DNA from: Chryseobacterium aureum
Lineage (GTDB): Bacteria > Bacteroidota > Bacteroidia > Flavobacteriales > Weeksellaceae
Length of the DNA stretch: 64,000 nucleotides
Assembly: GCF_003971235.1 (NCBI RefSeq)
Contig: NZ_CP034661.1
Coordinates: forward strand, 1,178,001-1,242,000
Reading direction: 5' to 3'
A model generated the notes under the pieces. That model was not told where the DNA came from. It saw only the letters and a program-made list of their open reading frames with translations, and made no database searches. Positions 16,555 to 27,549 of the stretch are shown here, piece after piece; position 1 is the first letter of the stretch; the number at the start of each line of letters is the position of its first letter. Made by a program: the position numbers and the translations under genes.

Positions 16555-17016
16555 TTATTTTATAGCGCCGGGTTTTCCTAAAATTCTGCGGAGATAGCCT
16601 AGCTGTCCGCTGTGATAAATTTCATGAAGACTTAATGTTGCTATATCTTTGATCATTTCGGGCTGAAACCGTTCGAGCGTATTAAGTCTGGCTTCCAGCT
16701 TGTCCTGGGATTGTTTCAGATAAGATTGTAAATCTTCGAAGCTGATCAGTTTATCTTTGTGGTCCAGAGCAATTTCTCCTCTGTTGTAGAATGAAAATTT
16801 CTCACTGTCCCAGACAGATTCTTCACCCAGAATATTCAGTAAAGGATTTCTGATGTAGATTAAATGTCCAAGGATCCAGTTCATACAATTGGCTTCACCA
16901 TTGGGGAAAACCGTAGATTCTTCATGGGTTATGCCTTCAGTATTTGCCGTAATCACATAATAGGTACTGGCGACCTGATTTTTTATGATTTCTATATCGT
17001 TTGATTGTGTTTCCAT
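16555..17016 (-). CDS. DinB-family protein
   Basis: A 153-residue protein from ATG 17016 (METQSNDIEIIKNQVASTYY). It keeps the DinB histidines: NWILGHLIYIRNPLL and LHEIYHSGQLGYLRRILGKPG, the latter with HxxxH plus HSGQ typical of metal-binding DinB members. Using the ATG at 17016 avoids overlap with the VOC gene whose stop is at 17042. It is probably a metal-dependent thiol transferase or stress protein. It is a diverged paralogue of the gene at 15838. Confidence 0.85.
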   Translation of the reverse strand: METQSNDIEIIKNQVASTYYVITANTEGITHEESTVFPNGEANCMNWILGHLIYIRNPLLNILGEESVWDSEKFSFYNRGEIALDHKDKLISFEDLQSYLKQSQDKLEARLNTLERFQPEMIKDIATLSLHEIYHSGQLGYLRRILGKPGAIK

Positions 17017-17041
17017 ATGAGCTGTGTTTGTGTGACGATGA

Positions 17042-17452
17042 TTATTCTGAAGGCATCTGAGAGGCATCTCCATGCATTACTTCCCACTGGTGGCCGTTGA
17101 GATCTGCAAAGCTGTTTTGATACATCCAGCCGTAATCTACGGGGTCACTGTATTTCGATCCTCCGTTTTCGACCGCTGTTTTTACCATATGATCTACTTC
17201 TTCACGGCTGCTGACACCTATAGCAAGAAGTACCTGCGTAGTTTCTCCTTTCGCAAAAGGTCTGTTGGTAAAAGTCTGGAAGAAATCTTCTTTAAGGAAC
17301 ATGGTATAGATATGATCTTTTTTCATCACCACACATATGGCCTTATCATTCGAAAACTGCTCATTGATGGAAAAGCCAAGCCTCGTCCAGAATTCCCTGG
17401 TTTTTTGTACGTCTTTTACGGGTAAATTGACGTAGATACCGGTAATATTCAT
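17042..17452 (-). CDS. VOC family protein (glyoxalase/bleomycin-resistance-like)
   Basis: A 136-residue VOC module: MNITGIYVNLPVKDVQKTREFWTRLGF ... DYGWMYQNSFADLNGHQWEVMHGD. It is a tandem paralogue of the next gene upstream: they share YVNLPVKDVQKT, INEQFS, SREEVD and YGWMYQNSF. The closing segment (DLNGHQWEV) has the late His/Glu of the fold's metal side. Same transcription unit as the Crp/Fnr gene upstream is likely. Substrate unknown. Confidence 0.87.
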   Translation of the reverse strand: MNITGIYVNLPVKDVQKTREFWTRLGFSINEQFSNDKAICVVMKKDHIYTMFLKEDFFQTFTNRPFAKGETTQVLLAIGVSSREEVDHMVKTAVENGGSKYSDPVDYGWMYQNSFADLNGHQWEVMHGDASQMPSE

Positions 17453-17486
17453 TTCGTAAATTTTGGTGTGATTTTTTAGTATTAAA

Positions 17487-17894
17487 TTATTGCGTAGGCA
17501 TTTGAGTCATGTCTGCAAAAGTAATGTTCCAGGCATGCCCGTCCGGATCCCAGAAAGAATTCTGATACATCCATCCGTAATCTTCAGGCTCTTCATGCTG
17601 CCATGCTCCGTTTTCTACCGCTGTATTAACTACTTTATCCACTTCTTCACGGCTGTTTAAGCCTACTGCAACAATGACCTGGCTGGTATTTTCTTTGGCA
17701 ACAGGTTTGCTGGTAAAGGTCATAAAATAATCTTCCTGCAAAAACATCACATAGATGGTATCATTTAAAACAACACAGGCTGCTCTGTCATCAGAGAACT
17801 GTTCATTAATCGGAAAACCTAACTTCGTCCAGAATTCTTTAGTTTTCTGTACATCTTTTACCGGAAGGTTGACATAAATTTGGTTGACTTTCAT
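17487..17894 (-). CDS. VOC family protein (tandem paralogue)
   Basis: A 135-residue VOC protein from ATG 17894 (MKVNQIYVNLPVKDVQKTKEFWTKLGF), ending DPDGHAWNITFADMTQMPTQ. The 14-residue upstream extension is not supported by its twin at 17042, which also begins at the IYVNLPV strand. The near-copy arrangement points to a local gene duplication. The Crp/Fnr-type regulator 77 bases upstream could control both. Confidence 0.88.
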   Translation of the reverse strand: MKVNQIYVNLPVKDVQKTKEFWTKLGFPINEQFSDDRAACVVLNDTIYVMFLQEDYFMTFTSKPVAKENTSQVIVAVGLNSREEVDKVVNTAVENGAWQHEEPEDYGWMYQNSFWDPDGHAWNITFADMTQMPTQ

Positions 17895-17971
17895 TTTTTG
17901 TAATTTTAGCGTTAAACTGTACTCCAAAATTACCAAGGTGCCATGAAAATCAACTTGCCATAGGGCAAGAT

Positions 17972-18562
17972 TTAATTTTTCTTAGGATGGGAAACGATTT
18001 CTTTACGGATGCGGCTCAGAGAAGTATCTGTAACGCCCAGATAAGAAGCAATTTGCTTGAGCGGTGCAAATTGTATGACCTTAGATTTCTGTTCCAGCAG
18101 ATTAAGATATCTTCTGGTTGCTGAAAGAGTGAACATTTCTACAGACCTCTGTTTATAGGCAAATAGTTCCTGGGACATCCATGATCTTCCCCATTCCCTA
18201 AGGTTGGGGATTTTATGGAACAGCTCCTGAAAGGTGTCATAATCCAGTCTCCAGCATTCACAATCTGTAATACATACGATATTTTCCTGGGACGGAACTC
18301 TTTGAAACATGGATAAAACTTCAATAATCACTTCATTTTCTACGAAAAAATGAGTGGTTACTTCATTTCCGTTGAAATCATTAACGTAGGAGCGTGCTAA
18401 TCCGCTTTCTAAAATATAATATTCATTGGCTGTTTTTCCTTCTTCAAGAATAAAATCTCCTTTCTGGAATGATCTTTTTTCGTGGGCCTGGAATATTTCA
18501 GCAAGCTCTTCAGGGAAAAAGAAGGGAAAATCATAACATATTTCAAGGGCCTGATTCGTCAT
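17972..18562 (-). CDS. Crp/Fnr family transcriptional regulator
   Basis: A 196-residue regulator with an N-terminal cyclic-nucleotide-binding-like barrel (FQKGDFILEEGKTANEYYILESGLARSYV) and a C-terminal winged helix (FAPLKQIASYLGVTDTSLSRIRKEI). No Cys cluster for an iron-sulfur centre is present and the cAMP-contact pattern is incomplete, so it likely senses another ligand or none. It sits directly upstream of two VOC genes in the same direction, making those the obvious candidate targets. Two similar regulators are at 23791 and 50823. Confidence 0.88.
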   Translation of the reverse strand: MTNQALEICYDFPFFFPEELAEIFQAHEKRSFQKGDFILEEGKTANEYYILESGLARSYVNDFNGNEVTTHFFVENEVIIEVLSMFQRVPSQENIVCITDCECWRLDYDTFQELFHKIPNLREWGRSWMSQELFAYKQRSVEMFTLSATRRYLNLLEQKSKVIQFAPLKQIASYLGVTDTSLSRIRKEIVSHPKKN

Positions 18563-18732
18563 TTGGTCAATTTTTTTTAAGTTTTTAAAAATAAAATTTT
18601 TAATCGAATTAAAAGCAAAAAATATTAAACAAAGAATATAACACTTTTATAAAAAAGAAGATACCCTTCTGAAATAAAAGATATTTCAAAACCCAATAGT
18701 TTTTAAACACTTATTTAAAACATATTATCTCT

Positions 18733-18787
18733 GACCACCCCGTCAAAAATTCTTTGAATTTTCGCCACCCCTCCAGAGGATGGGAAT
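18733..18787. repeat. solo copy of the DUF559-element terminal repeat (family B, copy 1)
   Basis: GACCACCCCGTC, an inverted AAAATTC/GAATTTT arm pair, then GCCACCCCTCC and a GAGGATGGGAAT end. The same order occurs at 27609, 32834 and at both ends of the DUF559 element near 53.6-54.1 kb. Confidence 0.75.
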
Positions 18788-18836
18788 GACTATCTGCCGA
18801 TATAGTAATTGTTAGCTTTTTACAAGAAATATTTTT

Positions 18837-20048
18837 TTAAAACAGGGAAAGCTGTATTGATTTTGGGGCGTTGGGTTTCTGGGCATCGCCAAAAACTGTT
18901 TTTCCACCAAAGCGCCATGAGTTTTGTCTTTCTTCTTCAATAACCTGCTGGACATCAAAATCCGGGGTGAAATCTTTTTCCGCATCCGTAACGATCTGGT
19001 GAAGTTTGTTTAAAGAATTAAGCTTATCAGCGTTACCCAGCTTTGATTTTTCGATTCCTTTTCTGAGAATATTGATACTTTCATCATACGTATTGATTGG
19101 AACCGGGAAAGGATGTCCGTCTTTACCGCCATGAGCAAAGGAAAACCTTGCGGGATCTGCAAATCTTGACGGTGCACCGTGAATCACCTCGCTTACCAAA
19201 GCCAATGACTGCATGGTTCTTGGCCCTACTCCTTCCAGCATCAGTAAATCTTCAAAATTCTGAGGCTGCTGTTCTCTGGTAACATACAGAAGGGCTCCCA
19301 GGCGTTTCAAATCAACATCTGCTGCCTGTACATCATGATGAGCAGGAAGAATCAGTCTGGCAAAATCTTTCATCACTTCTGTAGAATCGGTATGGGAAAT
19401 ATCCAGAATTCCTTTTCTGTTTTCCGAAGCTTCGGTATCCGTAAGATTAAGAATTCTTCCTCTGGAAATTCCATTGATTCCTGTGTGGGGCTTTTCAATA
19501 AATGAGGTAATGTTTTCGGAGTGCCAGTGGTAGCGTCTTGCTGTTCCGTCAGATTCATGCATTCCCTGCTGAATTACACTCCAGTTTCCATTGTCTGAAA
19601 GAATAAAATTATGCAAATACAGTTGATACCCATCCTGAATGGCTGTATTATCTACTTTTGCAGAAAGTTTACTGGCTCTTACCAGCTCTGTACCGTTAAG
19701 CCCGGTTTTATCAGCAATCTGGATGAGCTCTGAAGGGGTCTCACGAGAAAATTTTCCTTTTCCGCCACAGATATAAAGGCCCAGAGATTGAGAATTAGGA
19801 TTAATAGAACGTTTCAAAGCACCCATAACGGAGGTGGTAATTCCTGAAGAATGCCAGTCCATTCCCATTACGGCTCCAAAACTCTGAAACCAGAATGGAT
19901 CTGCCAACCGCCTCAAGACTTCATCTTTACCATAATCCATCAGGATGACTTCAATAATGGATAACCCCAGAACAGACATACGCTCATACAGCCATGGCGG
20001 TACTTTGCCATAGTGAAGGGGTAAATCTGCTGTTCCTGAACGTTTCAT
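18837..20048 (-). CDS. DUF763 domain-containing protein with C-terminal clamp-binding-like motif
   Basis: The 403-residue protein matches the DUF763 family throughout: the opening MKRSGTADLPLHYGKVPPWLYERM, the GMDWHSSGITTSV segment, then KLSAKVDNTAIQDGYQLYLHNF and HDVQAADVDLKRL. A helix-hairpin-helix-like stretch (LLMLEGVGPRTMQSLALVSEV, near residue 265) suggests DNA contact. DUF763 has no assigned function; its WHSSG and HHDVQ-type conserved polar motifs look catalytic. The last five residues are QLSLF, the classic form of the bacterial beta sliding-clamp binding motif, which suggests a role at replication or repair sites. Monocistronic between a repeat and the monooxygenase gene. Confidence 0.9.
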   Translation of the reverse strand: MKRSGTADLPLHYGKVPPWLYERMSVLGLSIIEVILMDYGKDEVLRRLADPFWFQSFGAVMGMDWHSSGITTSVMGALKRSINPNSQSLGLYICGGKGKFSRETPSELIQIADKTGLNGTELVRASKLSAKVDNTAIQDGYQLYLHNFILSDNGNWSVIQQGMHESDGTARRYHWHSENITSFIEKPHTGINGISRGRILNLTDTEASENRKGILDISHTDSTEVMKDFARLILPAHHDVQAADVDLKRLGALLYVTREQQPQNFEDLLMLEGVGPRTMQSLALVSEVIHGAPSRFADPARFSFAHGGKDGHPFPVPINTYDESINILRKGIEKSKLGNADKLNSLNKLHQIVTDAEKDFTPDFDVQQVIEEERQNSWRFGGKTVFGDAQKPNAPKSIQLSLF

Positions 20049-20131
20049 CCTATGATTAAAATGTAAAGGTAAGTTTTATTCTCTTTAATTTTTGATGATC
20101 CGGATCATTAATTATTTTATTGAATCATCAC

Positions 20132-21262
20132 CTATTGAATAAGGCTTTTAAAAGTGAAGTTGATCTCCCTCATTTCCAGCTCATTTTTACTGGATTCAAG
20201 CTGCGCTTCTTTAGCATAAGCCAACATCTTTTGTTCGTAATCTTCAAGGGCTTCGGCAACCGTTTGGTATTTTCCTTCTGTGAGGTTTTCTGATAAAATG
20301 AAAGCATCCAGCAGGCCGGTGTTTACGCCTTTCCCCGCAAAAGGAGGCATAAGATGTGCCGCGTCACCAATAAGCGTTACAGGCAACGCGCGGGTATTTT
20401 TCCACGGTTTATCCAATGGAATTCTTCTTGTTGGCAACCCAACAAAAAATGAAGTTGATTGGAATAACTGATGATAAAGACGGCACCATGAGGCCATTTT
20501 TTCGGAAAGAAAATGACGGACCTGTTCGGTATCATGAAAATCCAATATATCCGTACCTCCCCATTGTTCGGGTTTTTTGAATATGACTCCGTAAGTCAGT
20601 GCACCATCATTATAGGGATTGGCAACCAATAAATTACCTTCAAAAGCAGTCATTACCCTTTTTCCTTCACACCAATTAAAAAATTCGGGGCACGATTTTT
20701 CAGGCTGTGGGATATCCCCCTGAATAATAAAGGTTCCGGTTTCTTCCACTTCCGCATCTGTTACATATTTTCTTACTTTGGACATTCCTCCATTAGCACC
20801 GATAACAAGATCAGCTTTCACATCAGGTTTATCTTTAAAGTGAAGCAGCCATTGGCCATCATTCTCTTCCATTCCGGTAAAATTCATATCCCAGATTACG
20901 GTATCATCTGCCAGACTGCCAAGCAGCATTTCTCTCAAATGATTTCTGTTAATTTCAGGATTGTCGTATCGATTTTCCGGTGTGATTTCTTTTGTAAACA
21001 GAATATTGCCTTGTTCATCGGCAATTTTGATTCCCATGGGTAAAGCTGTAGCGTAATATTGATCCAGCAAATCTGCTTTTTTCATAGCTTTCTGCCCTGA
21101 TTCTTTATGAAGATCCAATGTTCCGCCCCAAACTCTGGTCTGTGCATTCAGATCTCTTTCATAAACATTCACTTCAACACCTTTCTGCTGTAATAGGACA
21201 GCCATTGTTAAACCAACGGGACCGGCACCAATAATGGCGACTTTTTTATGATTGAGCATCAT
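20132..21262 (-). CDS. Tet(X)-like FAD-dependent monooxygenase
   Basis: The 376-residue flavoprotein has the dinucleotide motif GAGPVG (12-17), VYERD for ribose binding, the DNPEINRN segment and GDAAHLMPPFAGKG for FAD. From memory of Tet(X), similarity runs end to end, including GGTLDLHK, NGGMSKVRK, TDxEVEETGTF and the terminal helix. Tet(X) hydroxylates and so inactivates tetracyclines using NADPH and O2. The residue matching the substrate-site His (in GALHFG of Tet(X)) is Thr here (GALTYG), while the Gln in the IQ.DI.QPE segment is kept. Drug activity is therefore uncertain; it may be an ancestral chromosomal homologue. An AraC gene lies directly upstream. Confidence 0.85.
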   Translation of the reverse strand: MMLNHKKVAIIGAGPVGLTMAVLLQQKGVEVNVYERDLNAQTRVWGGTLDLHKESGQKAMKKADLLDQYYATALPMGIKIADEQGNILFTKEITPENRYDNPEINRNHLREMLLGSLADDTVIWDMNFTGMEENDGQWLLHFKDKPDVKADLVIGANGGMSKVRKYVTDAEVEETGTFIIQGDIPQPEKSCPEFFNWCEGKRVMTAFEGNLLVANPYNDGALTYGVIFKKPEQWGGTDILDFHDTEQVRHFLSEKMASWCRLYHQLFQSTSFFVGLPTRRIPLDKPWKNTRALPVTLIGDAAHLMPPFAGKGVNTGLLDAFILSENLTEGKYQTVAEALEDYEQKMLAYAKEAQLESSKNELEMREINFTFKSLIQ

Positions 21263-21310
21263 AATTGATTTTTAATTTATTATGATACAAAATTCAGGAA
21301 TGCTGTTCTA

Positions 21311-22144
21311 TCATGCTTGTACAAATGCGACAAAATCATTCCTTAAGGCTTCCTTTCTTTTTTTGGATTCCCGTGCGAAAACAGCAGGTGTTATACCACT
21401 GTACCGTTTAAATTCTCTGCTTAAATGAGATTGATCTGTATATCCAAATTCCTGTGCAAGTTCAGCAATGGAAGCTTCAGGAGTATTCCACAGACGGTTT
21501 CTTACCTGCTCAAAACGCATAATCCCGGAGACGTCTTTTACGGTGTGGCCGGAAGACTGCTTAAATTTTCTTTCTAATGTTCTGACGGTGGTATGCGCAG
21601 AATCTGCGATCTGGCTGACACGGATAGCTCCTTTATTTTCCCTCATGGCAGCTCCGGCTTTGGAAAGGAGACTGTCTGTGGTACTATATGAATGTAATGT
21701 CAGAAAATATTGCTCTACCTCAGAGATTGCTTCCTCTACTTTTGCCTGGGTAATCAGATCATTCAATACAGATTGAAGTTTTGCCAGAGGATGTTCGAAT
21801 GAGTGGACCCCATTTTCTGTTTTTTCTGATGAAAGTCCCAGTAAATCAAAAACAGCCCATGGAAAACATCTGATCCCGATAATTTCTAACTGATGCTGAG
21901 CGTGAAAAACAGCAGGCTGATTGAGCAGTCCCATAATGAACGGAGAATGTAATTCCTGTAAAATTCCGTGATGAAAAATGCTGCATCCGCCCCCAAAATG
22001 AAAGATGATTTCTGCATATCCATCCGGAAACACTGTAAATTCAGACCGTTCTTCGTCATAATACCTCCTGTTATACCAAAAGCATCTGACGGTATCTTTC
22101 AATTCTTCCGGAGCTTCAAACTCCTGATGTATATTGGAAAACAT
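21311..22144 (-). CDS. AraC family transcriptional regulator
   Basis: A 277-residue protein with an N-terminal ligand-type domain (FTVFPDGYAEIIFHFGGG, of the type seen in DUF6597-like AraC proteins) and a C-terminal double helix-turn-helix: IRVSQIADSAHTTVRTLERKFKQSSGHTVKDV and ASIAELAQEFGYTDQSHLSREFKRYSGITPAVF. It is 48 bases upstream of the Tet(X)-like gene on the same strand, so it probably autoregulates and controls that gene. Confidence 0.9.
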   Translation of the reverse strand: MFSNIHQEFEAPEELKDTVRCFWYNRRYYDEERSEFTVFPDGYAEIIFHFGGGCSIFHHGILQELHSPFIMGLLNQPAVFHAQHQLEIIGIRCFPWAVFDLLGLSSEKTENGVHSFEHPLAKLQSVLNDLITQAKVEEAISEVEQYFLTLHSYSTTDSLLSKAGAAMRENKGAIRVSQIADSAHTTVRTLERKFKQSSGHTVKDVSGIMRFEQVRNRLWNTPEASIAELAQEFGYTDQSHLSREFKRYSGITPAVFARESKKRKEALRNDFVAFVQA

Positions 22145-22183
22145 AGTGTTAAAGGTCTGTTTTTTTATGGTGTTTGATCAAAA

Positions 22184-22588
22184 TTAATCGCGTGAGTACA
22201 GCTCCAGATCTTTATGTTTTGTATCATCATATTCTTCTTCGAAGGTAATCTTATTTCCAAAAGGATCAATTACGGTAAAAGATACAGCTCCGTAAAAGGT
22301 TTTTTCAAGTCCGGGACGGTTGTATCTGTATTTTTTGCCAATGAGTTCTTTGTGATATCCGGGAACACCTTCCCCCCAGACAGCCACCCATGTTCCGGGT
22401 GTTCCGTCTCCGTGATGTTCGCTTAAATGGAAAATTATATTTTCTCTTTTTACTTCCATATAAACGGGCGTATTTTCATCAAAATAATGTTCCCATACGA
22501 TCTCAAATCCCAGCCAGTCTATATAAAATTCTTTTGCTTTCTGATAATCGAAGATTCTCAGTACAGGAATAATTCTATCTGCTTTCAT
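22184..22588 (-). CDS. VOC (glyoxalase superfamily, bleomycin-resistance-like) protein
   Basis: A 134-residue VOC module from ATG 22588 (MKADRIIPVLRIFDYQKAKEFYIDWLGFEIVWEH), with IIFHLSEHHGDGTPG and a closing FTVIDPFGNKITFEEEY. The start overlaps the stop of the upstream VOC gene in an ATGA arrangement, which supports both this start and cotranscription; the 27-residue extension is rejected. The HLSEHHGDG motif is typical of bleomycin-binding-like members. Ligand unknown. Confidence 0.9.
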   Translation of the reverse strand: MKADRIIPVLRIFDYQKAKEFYIDWLGFEIVWEHYFDENTPVYMEVKRENIIFHLSEHHGDGTPGTWVAVWGEGVPGYHKELIGKKYRYNRPGLEKTFYGAVSFTVIDPFGNKITFEEEYDDTKHKDLELYSRD

Positions 22589-22947
22589 TGTGTTTGTATT
22601 GATTGGTGAGACAGTATATTGATCAGCTTCTGAAAAGGATCTTTCACAAAAAACCTGCGGACTCCCCATGCTTCATTGGTGATCTCATACGTGATTTCAA
22701 AGCCGGCATTTTTCATTTTTTTGTAGACTTCATCCACATTATCTACTTCAATGGAAAGATCGGGAACTTCTGTATCGTTTCCTCCCTGTGAAGCAAAGCT
22801 GATCTGAATTTTGGCTTCTTCATTATTACCCAACGTTTTGATCCAGCCGTGATCCATCAGAACATCCAGTTTCAGAATATCCTGATAAAACTTATGGGCT
22901 CCGGATAGATCAGCCGTTTTAATATTGGCTACGATTCTTTTTACCAT
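22585..22947 (-). CDS. VOC family protein
   Basis: A 120-residue VOC module: MVKRIVANIKTADLSGAHKFYQDILKLDVLMDHGWIKTLG ... ITYEITNEAWGVRRFFVKDPFQKLINILSHQ. It overlaps the next VOC gene by four bases (ATGA), so the two form an operon and may form a heterodimer. The closing NxxWGVRRFFxKDP pattern is common in glyoxalase-like antibiotic-resistance relatives, but no drug can be assigned. Confidence 0.87.
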   Translation of the reverse strand: MVKRIVANIKTADLSGAHKFYQDILKLDVLMDHGWIKTLGNNEEAKIQISFASQGGNDTEVPDLSIEVDNVDEVYKKMKNAGFEITYEITNEAWGVRRFFVKDPFQKLINILSHQSIQTQ

Positions 22948-22965
22948 TGTCTACATATTTTCATT

Positions 22966-23006
22966 AAAAAGCCTTGTGAAATTACGTAAAATTTCACAAG
23001 GCTTAA
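22966..23006 (-). terminator. Rho-independent terminator of the hydrolase gene
   Basis: A 15-bp stem (AAGCCTTGTGAAATT pairing with AATTTCACAAGGCTT) with a short loop and U-run on the minus strand, 25 bases after the stop at 23031. A related stem starts at 24401. Confidence 0.85.
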
Positions 23007-23030
23007 TCAATTATTGTTTTGTATATTGTA

Positions 23031-23720
23031 TTAAATGGAAGCGGCAGCTTCTAAGATAAGCTTTGTAACTTCTTCAGGATGTGAGGCCAGTGAGGCATGC
23101 CCTGCATCTAAAGAAATTATTTTCTTCGGTTCAATACGTTCGGCCATTTCTTTTTCTGTTTCCGCAGGGATCATGCGGTCCTGCAATGAGATCTGATACC
23201 AACTTGGGAGGTTTTTCCATGCAGGTTCTCCCGCTATATCTCCGAAACACTGCCCGTGAATAGGTTTTTGTGATAGTGACATTACCAATGCTTTTTCATC
23301 ATCCAGATCCTGGCAGAAAGCAGATTGGAATTCATCATACTTAATCCATAAAAAACCTTTGCTGTCAGGATAAATACTTGCTCCACCCGGAGACTCTCTT
23401 CTTCCCAACAGAGATCCCAGGCTATCCCCTGCATCGGGTGCAAAAGCTGCAATATAAACCAGTCCTACAACTTTATCATGATGTCCGGCTCCTGAAATAA
23501 CGGCACCACCATAAGAATGTCCTACCAAGAGCACTTTGCCCTCCTGTGCATCAATAAGATCTTTTGTCTTATTAATATCGTCCTGCAGTGAAGTTAATGG
23601 ATTCTGAACACTTCTTACTTTATATCCTGCTTTTGTAAGAGAAGGAATAATGTATTGCCAATGTGATCCGTCTCCCCATGCTCCGTGTACCAAAATAATG
23701 GTTAAATCTTTTTGTTCCAT
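23031..23720 (-). CDS. alpha/beta fold hydrolase (salicylate-esterase/EstC-like)
   Basis: The 229-residue enzyme has VHGAWGDGSHW (oxyanion), GHSYGG with nucleophile Ser near residue 79, and DAGHASLASHPEEV supplying the catalytic His near 211. The layout is that of plant SABP2-like and bacterial EstC-like esterases in this subgroup. It probably cleaves small aryl or alkyl esters in the cytosol. It stands alone with its own terminator. Confidence 0.88.
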   Translation of the reverse strand: MEQKDLTIILVHGAWGDGSHWQYIIPSLTKAGYKVRSVQNPLTSLQDDINKTKDLIDAQEGKVLLVGHSYGGAVISGAGHHDKVVGLVYIAAFAPDAGDSLGSLLGRRESPGGASIYPDSKGFLWIKYDEFQSAFCQDLDDEKALVMSLSQKPIHGQCFGDIAGEPAWKNLPSWYQISLQDRMIPAETEKEMAERIEPKKIISLDAGHASLASHPEEVTKLILEAAASI

Positions 23721-23790
23721 AATGATGATTGTGTTAAAATTTGACGATGATAAAGCTAGGATTTAATATATAAGTGGACGTTAACTTAAG

Positions 23791-24369
23791 TTAATAATTA
23801 ACGATGCGGCCTCTTATCCGGCTTAGCGAAGGCTCTGTTATGCCCAGGTAACTGGCAATATGTTTCTGGGCAATTTTCTGAAAGAGTGCAGGCTGTTTTT
23901 TGATAAGATTGAGGTATCTGTTTTCAGGGGAAAAACACAGCAGATCATCAATCCGCTTTTTGGCATCCAGGTAAATCTTTTCAGTCATCATTCTCCCGAA
24001 TTGCTGCCAGTAAGCTTCCTTTTCATACAAAGCCTGCAGATGATCTTTACTCAGCAGCAGAATTTCACAGTTTTCAAGTGCCTGGATGTTCATATTGGAT
24101 ACCGTATCACAAAGAATACTTTCGTAATCGGTGAAGAATTCATTTTCAAAATAGAATGCAAAATTGATTTCTCTTCCCTGATCATTACTATAGAAACATC
24201 TGATTGTTCCTTTTTTAATGAATCCCAGATATTTGCATTTTTCTCCCTGTTTCAGAAAAAAATCAGATTTTGAAAGTGTTGTGTCATGAAGCAAAGCGTA
24301 GAATTCTTCAAAATGTGCTGAGTCTACCTGAAAAAGTTCTCCATATTTTGTATAATTATTTGACGTCAT
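23791..24369 (-). CDS. Crp/Fnr family transcriptional regulator
   Basis: A 192-residue regulator from ATG 24369 (MTSNNYTKYGELFQV). It has a cNMP-barrel (FFLKQGEKCKYLGFIKKGTIRCFYSNDQGREINF) and a winged helix (IAQKHIASYLGITEPSLSRIRGRI). The longer frame would start at a GTG inside the tpx terminator, so I use the internal ATG. It lies downstream of tpx in the same direction, but the intervening hairpin should separate them. Target unknown; the esterase gene downstream is a candidate. Confidence 0.87.
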   Translation of the reverse strand: MTSNNYTKYGELFQVDSAHFEEFYALLHDTTLSKSDFFLKQGEKCKYLGFIKKGTIRCFYSNDQGREINFAFYFENEFFTDYESILCDTVSNMNIQALENCEILLLSKDHLQALYEKEAYWQQFGRMMTEKIYLDAKKRIDDLLCFSPENRYLNLIKKQPALFQKIAQKHIASYLGITEPSLSRIRGRIVNY

Positions 24370-24400
24370 TTGGTGTGGGATTGGATAAGGTATTGTATTC

Positions 24401-24436
24401 AAAAAAAGCCTTGTAAAATGATTCACAAGGCTTTTC
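24401..24436 (-). terminator. Rho-independent terminator of tpx
   Basis: Stem AAGCCTTGT/ACAAGGCTT with flanking A-run and T-run, immediately after the tpx stop at 24453 on the minus strand. Confidence 0.8.
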
Positions 24437-24452
24437 TATTAAATTATTTATA

Positions 24453-24953
24453 CTATTTCAGAGCAGCAAGAGCGGCTTCGTAATTAGGTTCATCAGCTAT
24501 TTCCGGAACCTGCTCCGTGTAAATTACTTTGTTGTTTTCGTCTGTAACAATCACCGCGCGGCTCAATAGCCCTTTCAAAGGGGAATCTGTGATTGTCACT
24601 TCATAATCATCTCCAAAATTACTTCTGAAATCTGAAAGTGTTTCAACGTTATTCAAACCTTCCGCTGCGCAGAATCTTCCTAATGCGAATGGCAGGTCTT
24701 TAGAAACATTGATGATCACCGTATTATCAAGTTTGGAAGCCTCTTCATTGAATTTTCTCGAAGAAGCAGCACATGTAGGGGTATCAATGCTTGGGAAAAT
24801 ATTGAATACTTTTTTCTTTCCTGCAAAAGTTTCCAGCGTTTTTACTGCTAAACCTGAGTCTACCAATGCAAAGTCTTTTACCGTAGTTCCTACAGATGGC
24901 AGTGTTCCTATTGTGTGTACTTCGTTTCCTTTTAAAGTGATTGTCGTTGACAT
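24453..24953 (-). CDS. tpx: thiol peroxidase (atypical 2-Cys peroxiredoxin)
   Basis: The 166-residue protein has the Tpx layout: opening TLKGNEVHTIGTLPSVG, peroxidatic Cys61 in FPSIDTPTCAAS, and resolving Cys95 in FALGRFCAAEG, followed by LLSRAVIVTDENNKVIYTEQVPEIADEPNYEAAL. It reduces alkyl and hydrogen peroxides using thioredoxin in the cytosol. No signal peptide. An exported paralogue is encoded at 45311. The start is fixed by the MSTTITLKGN beginning common to the family. Confidence 0.96.
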   Translation of the reverse strand: MSTTITLKGNEVHTIGTLPSVGTTVKDFALVDSGLAVKTLETFAGKKKVFNIFPSIDTPTCAASSRKFNEEASKLDNTVIINVSKDLPFALGRFCAAEGLNNVETLSDFRSNFGDDYEVTITDSPLKGLLSRAVIVTDENNKVIYTEQVPEIADEPNYEAALAALK

Positions 24954-27529
<2,576 letters not shown>

Positions 27530-27549
27530 TAGTCTGTTTTGATATAAAT

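Noticed and set aside
24370..24426. Longer Crp/Fnr protein starting at a GTG at 24426
   Set aside because: The extra part falls within the tpx terminator hairpin; ATG 24369 fits better.
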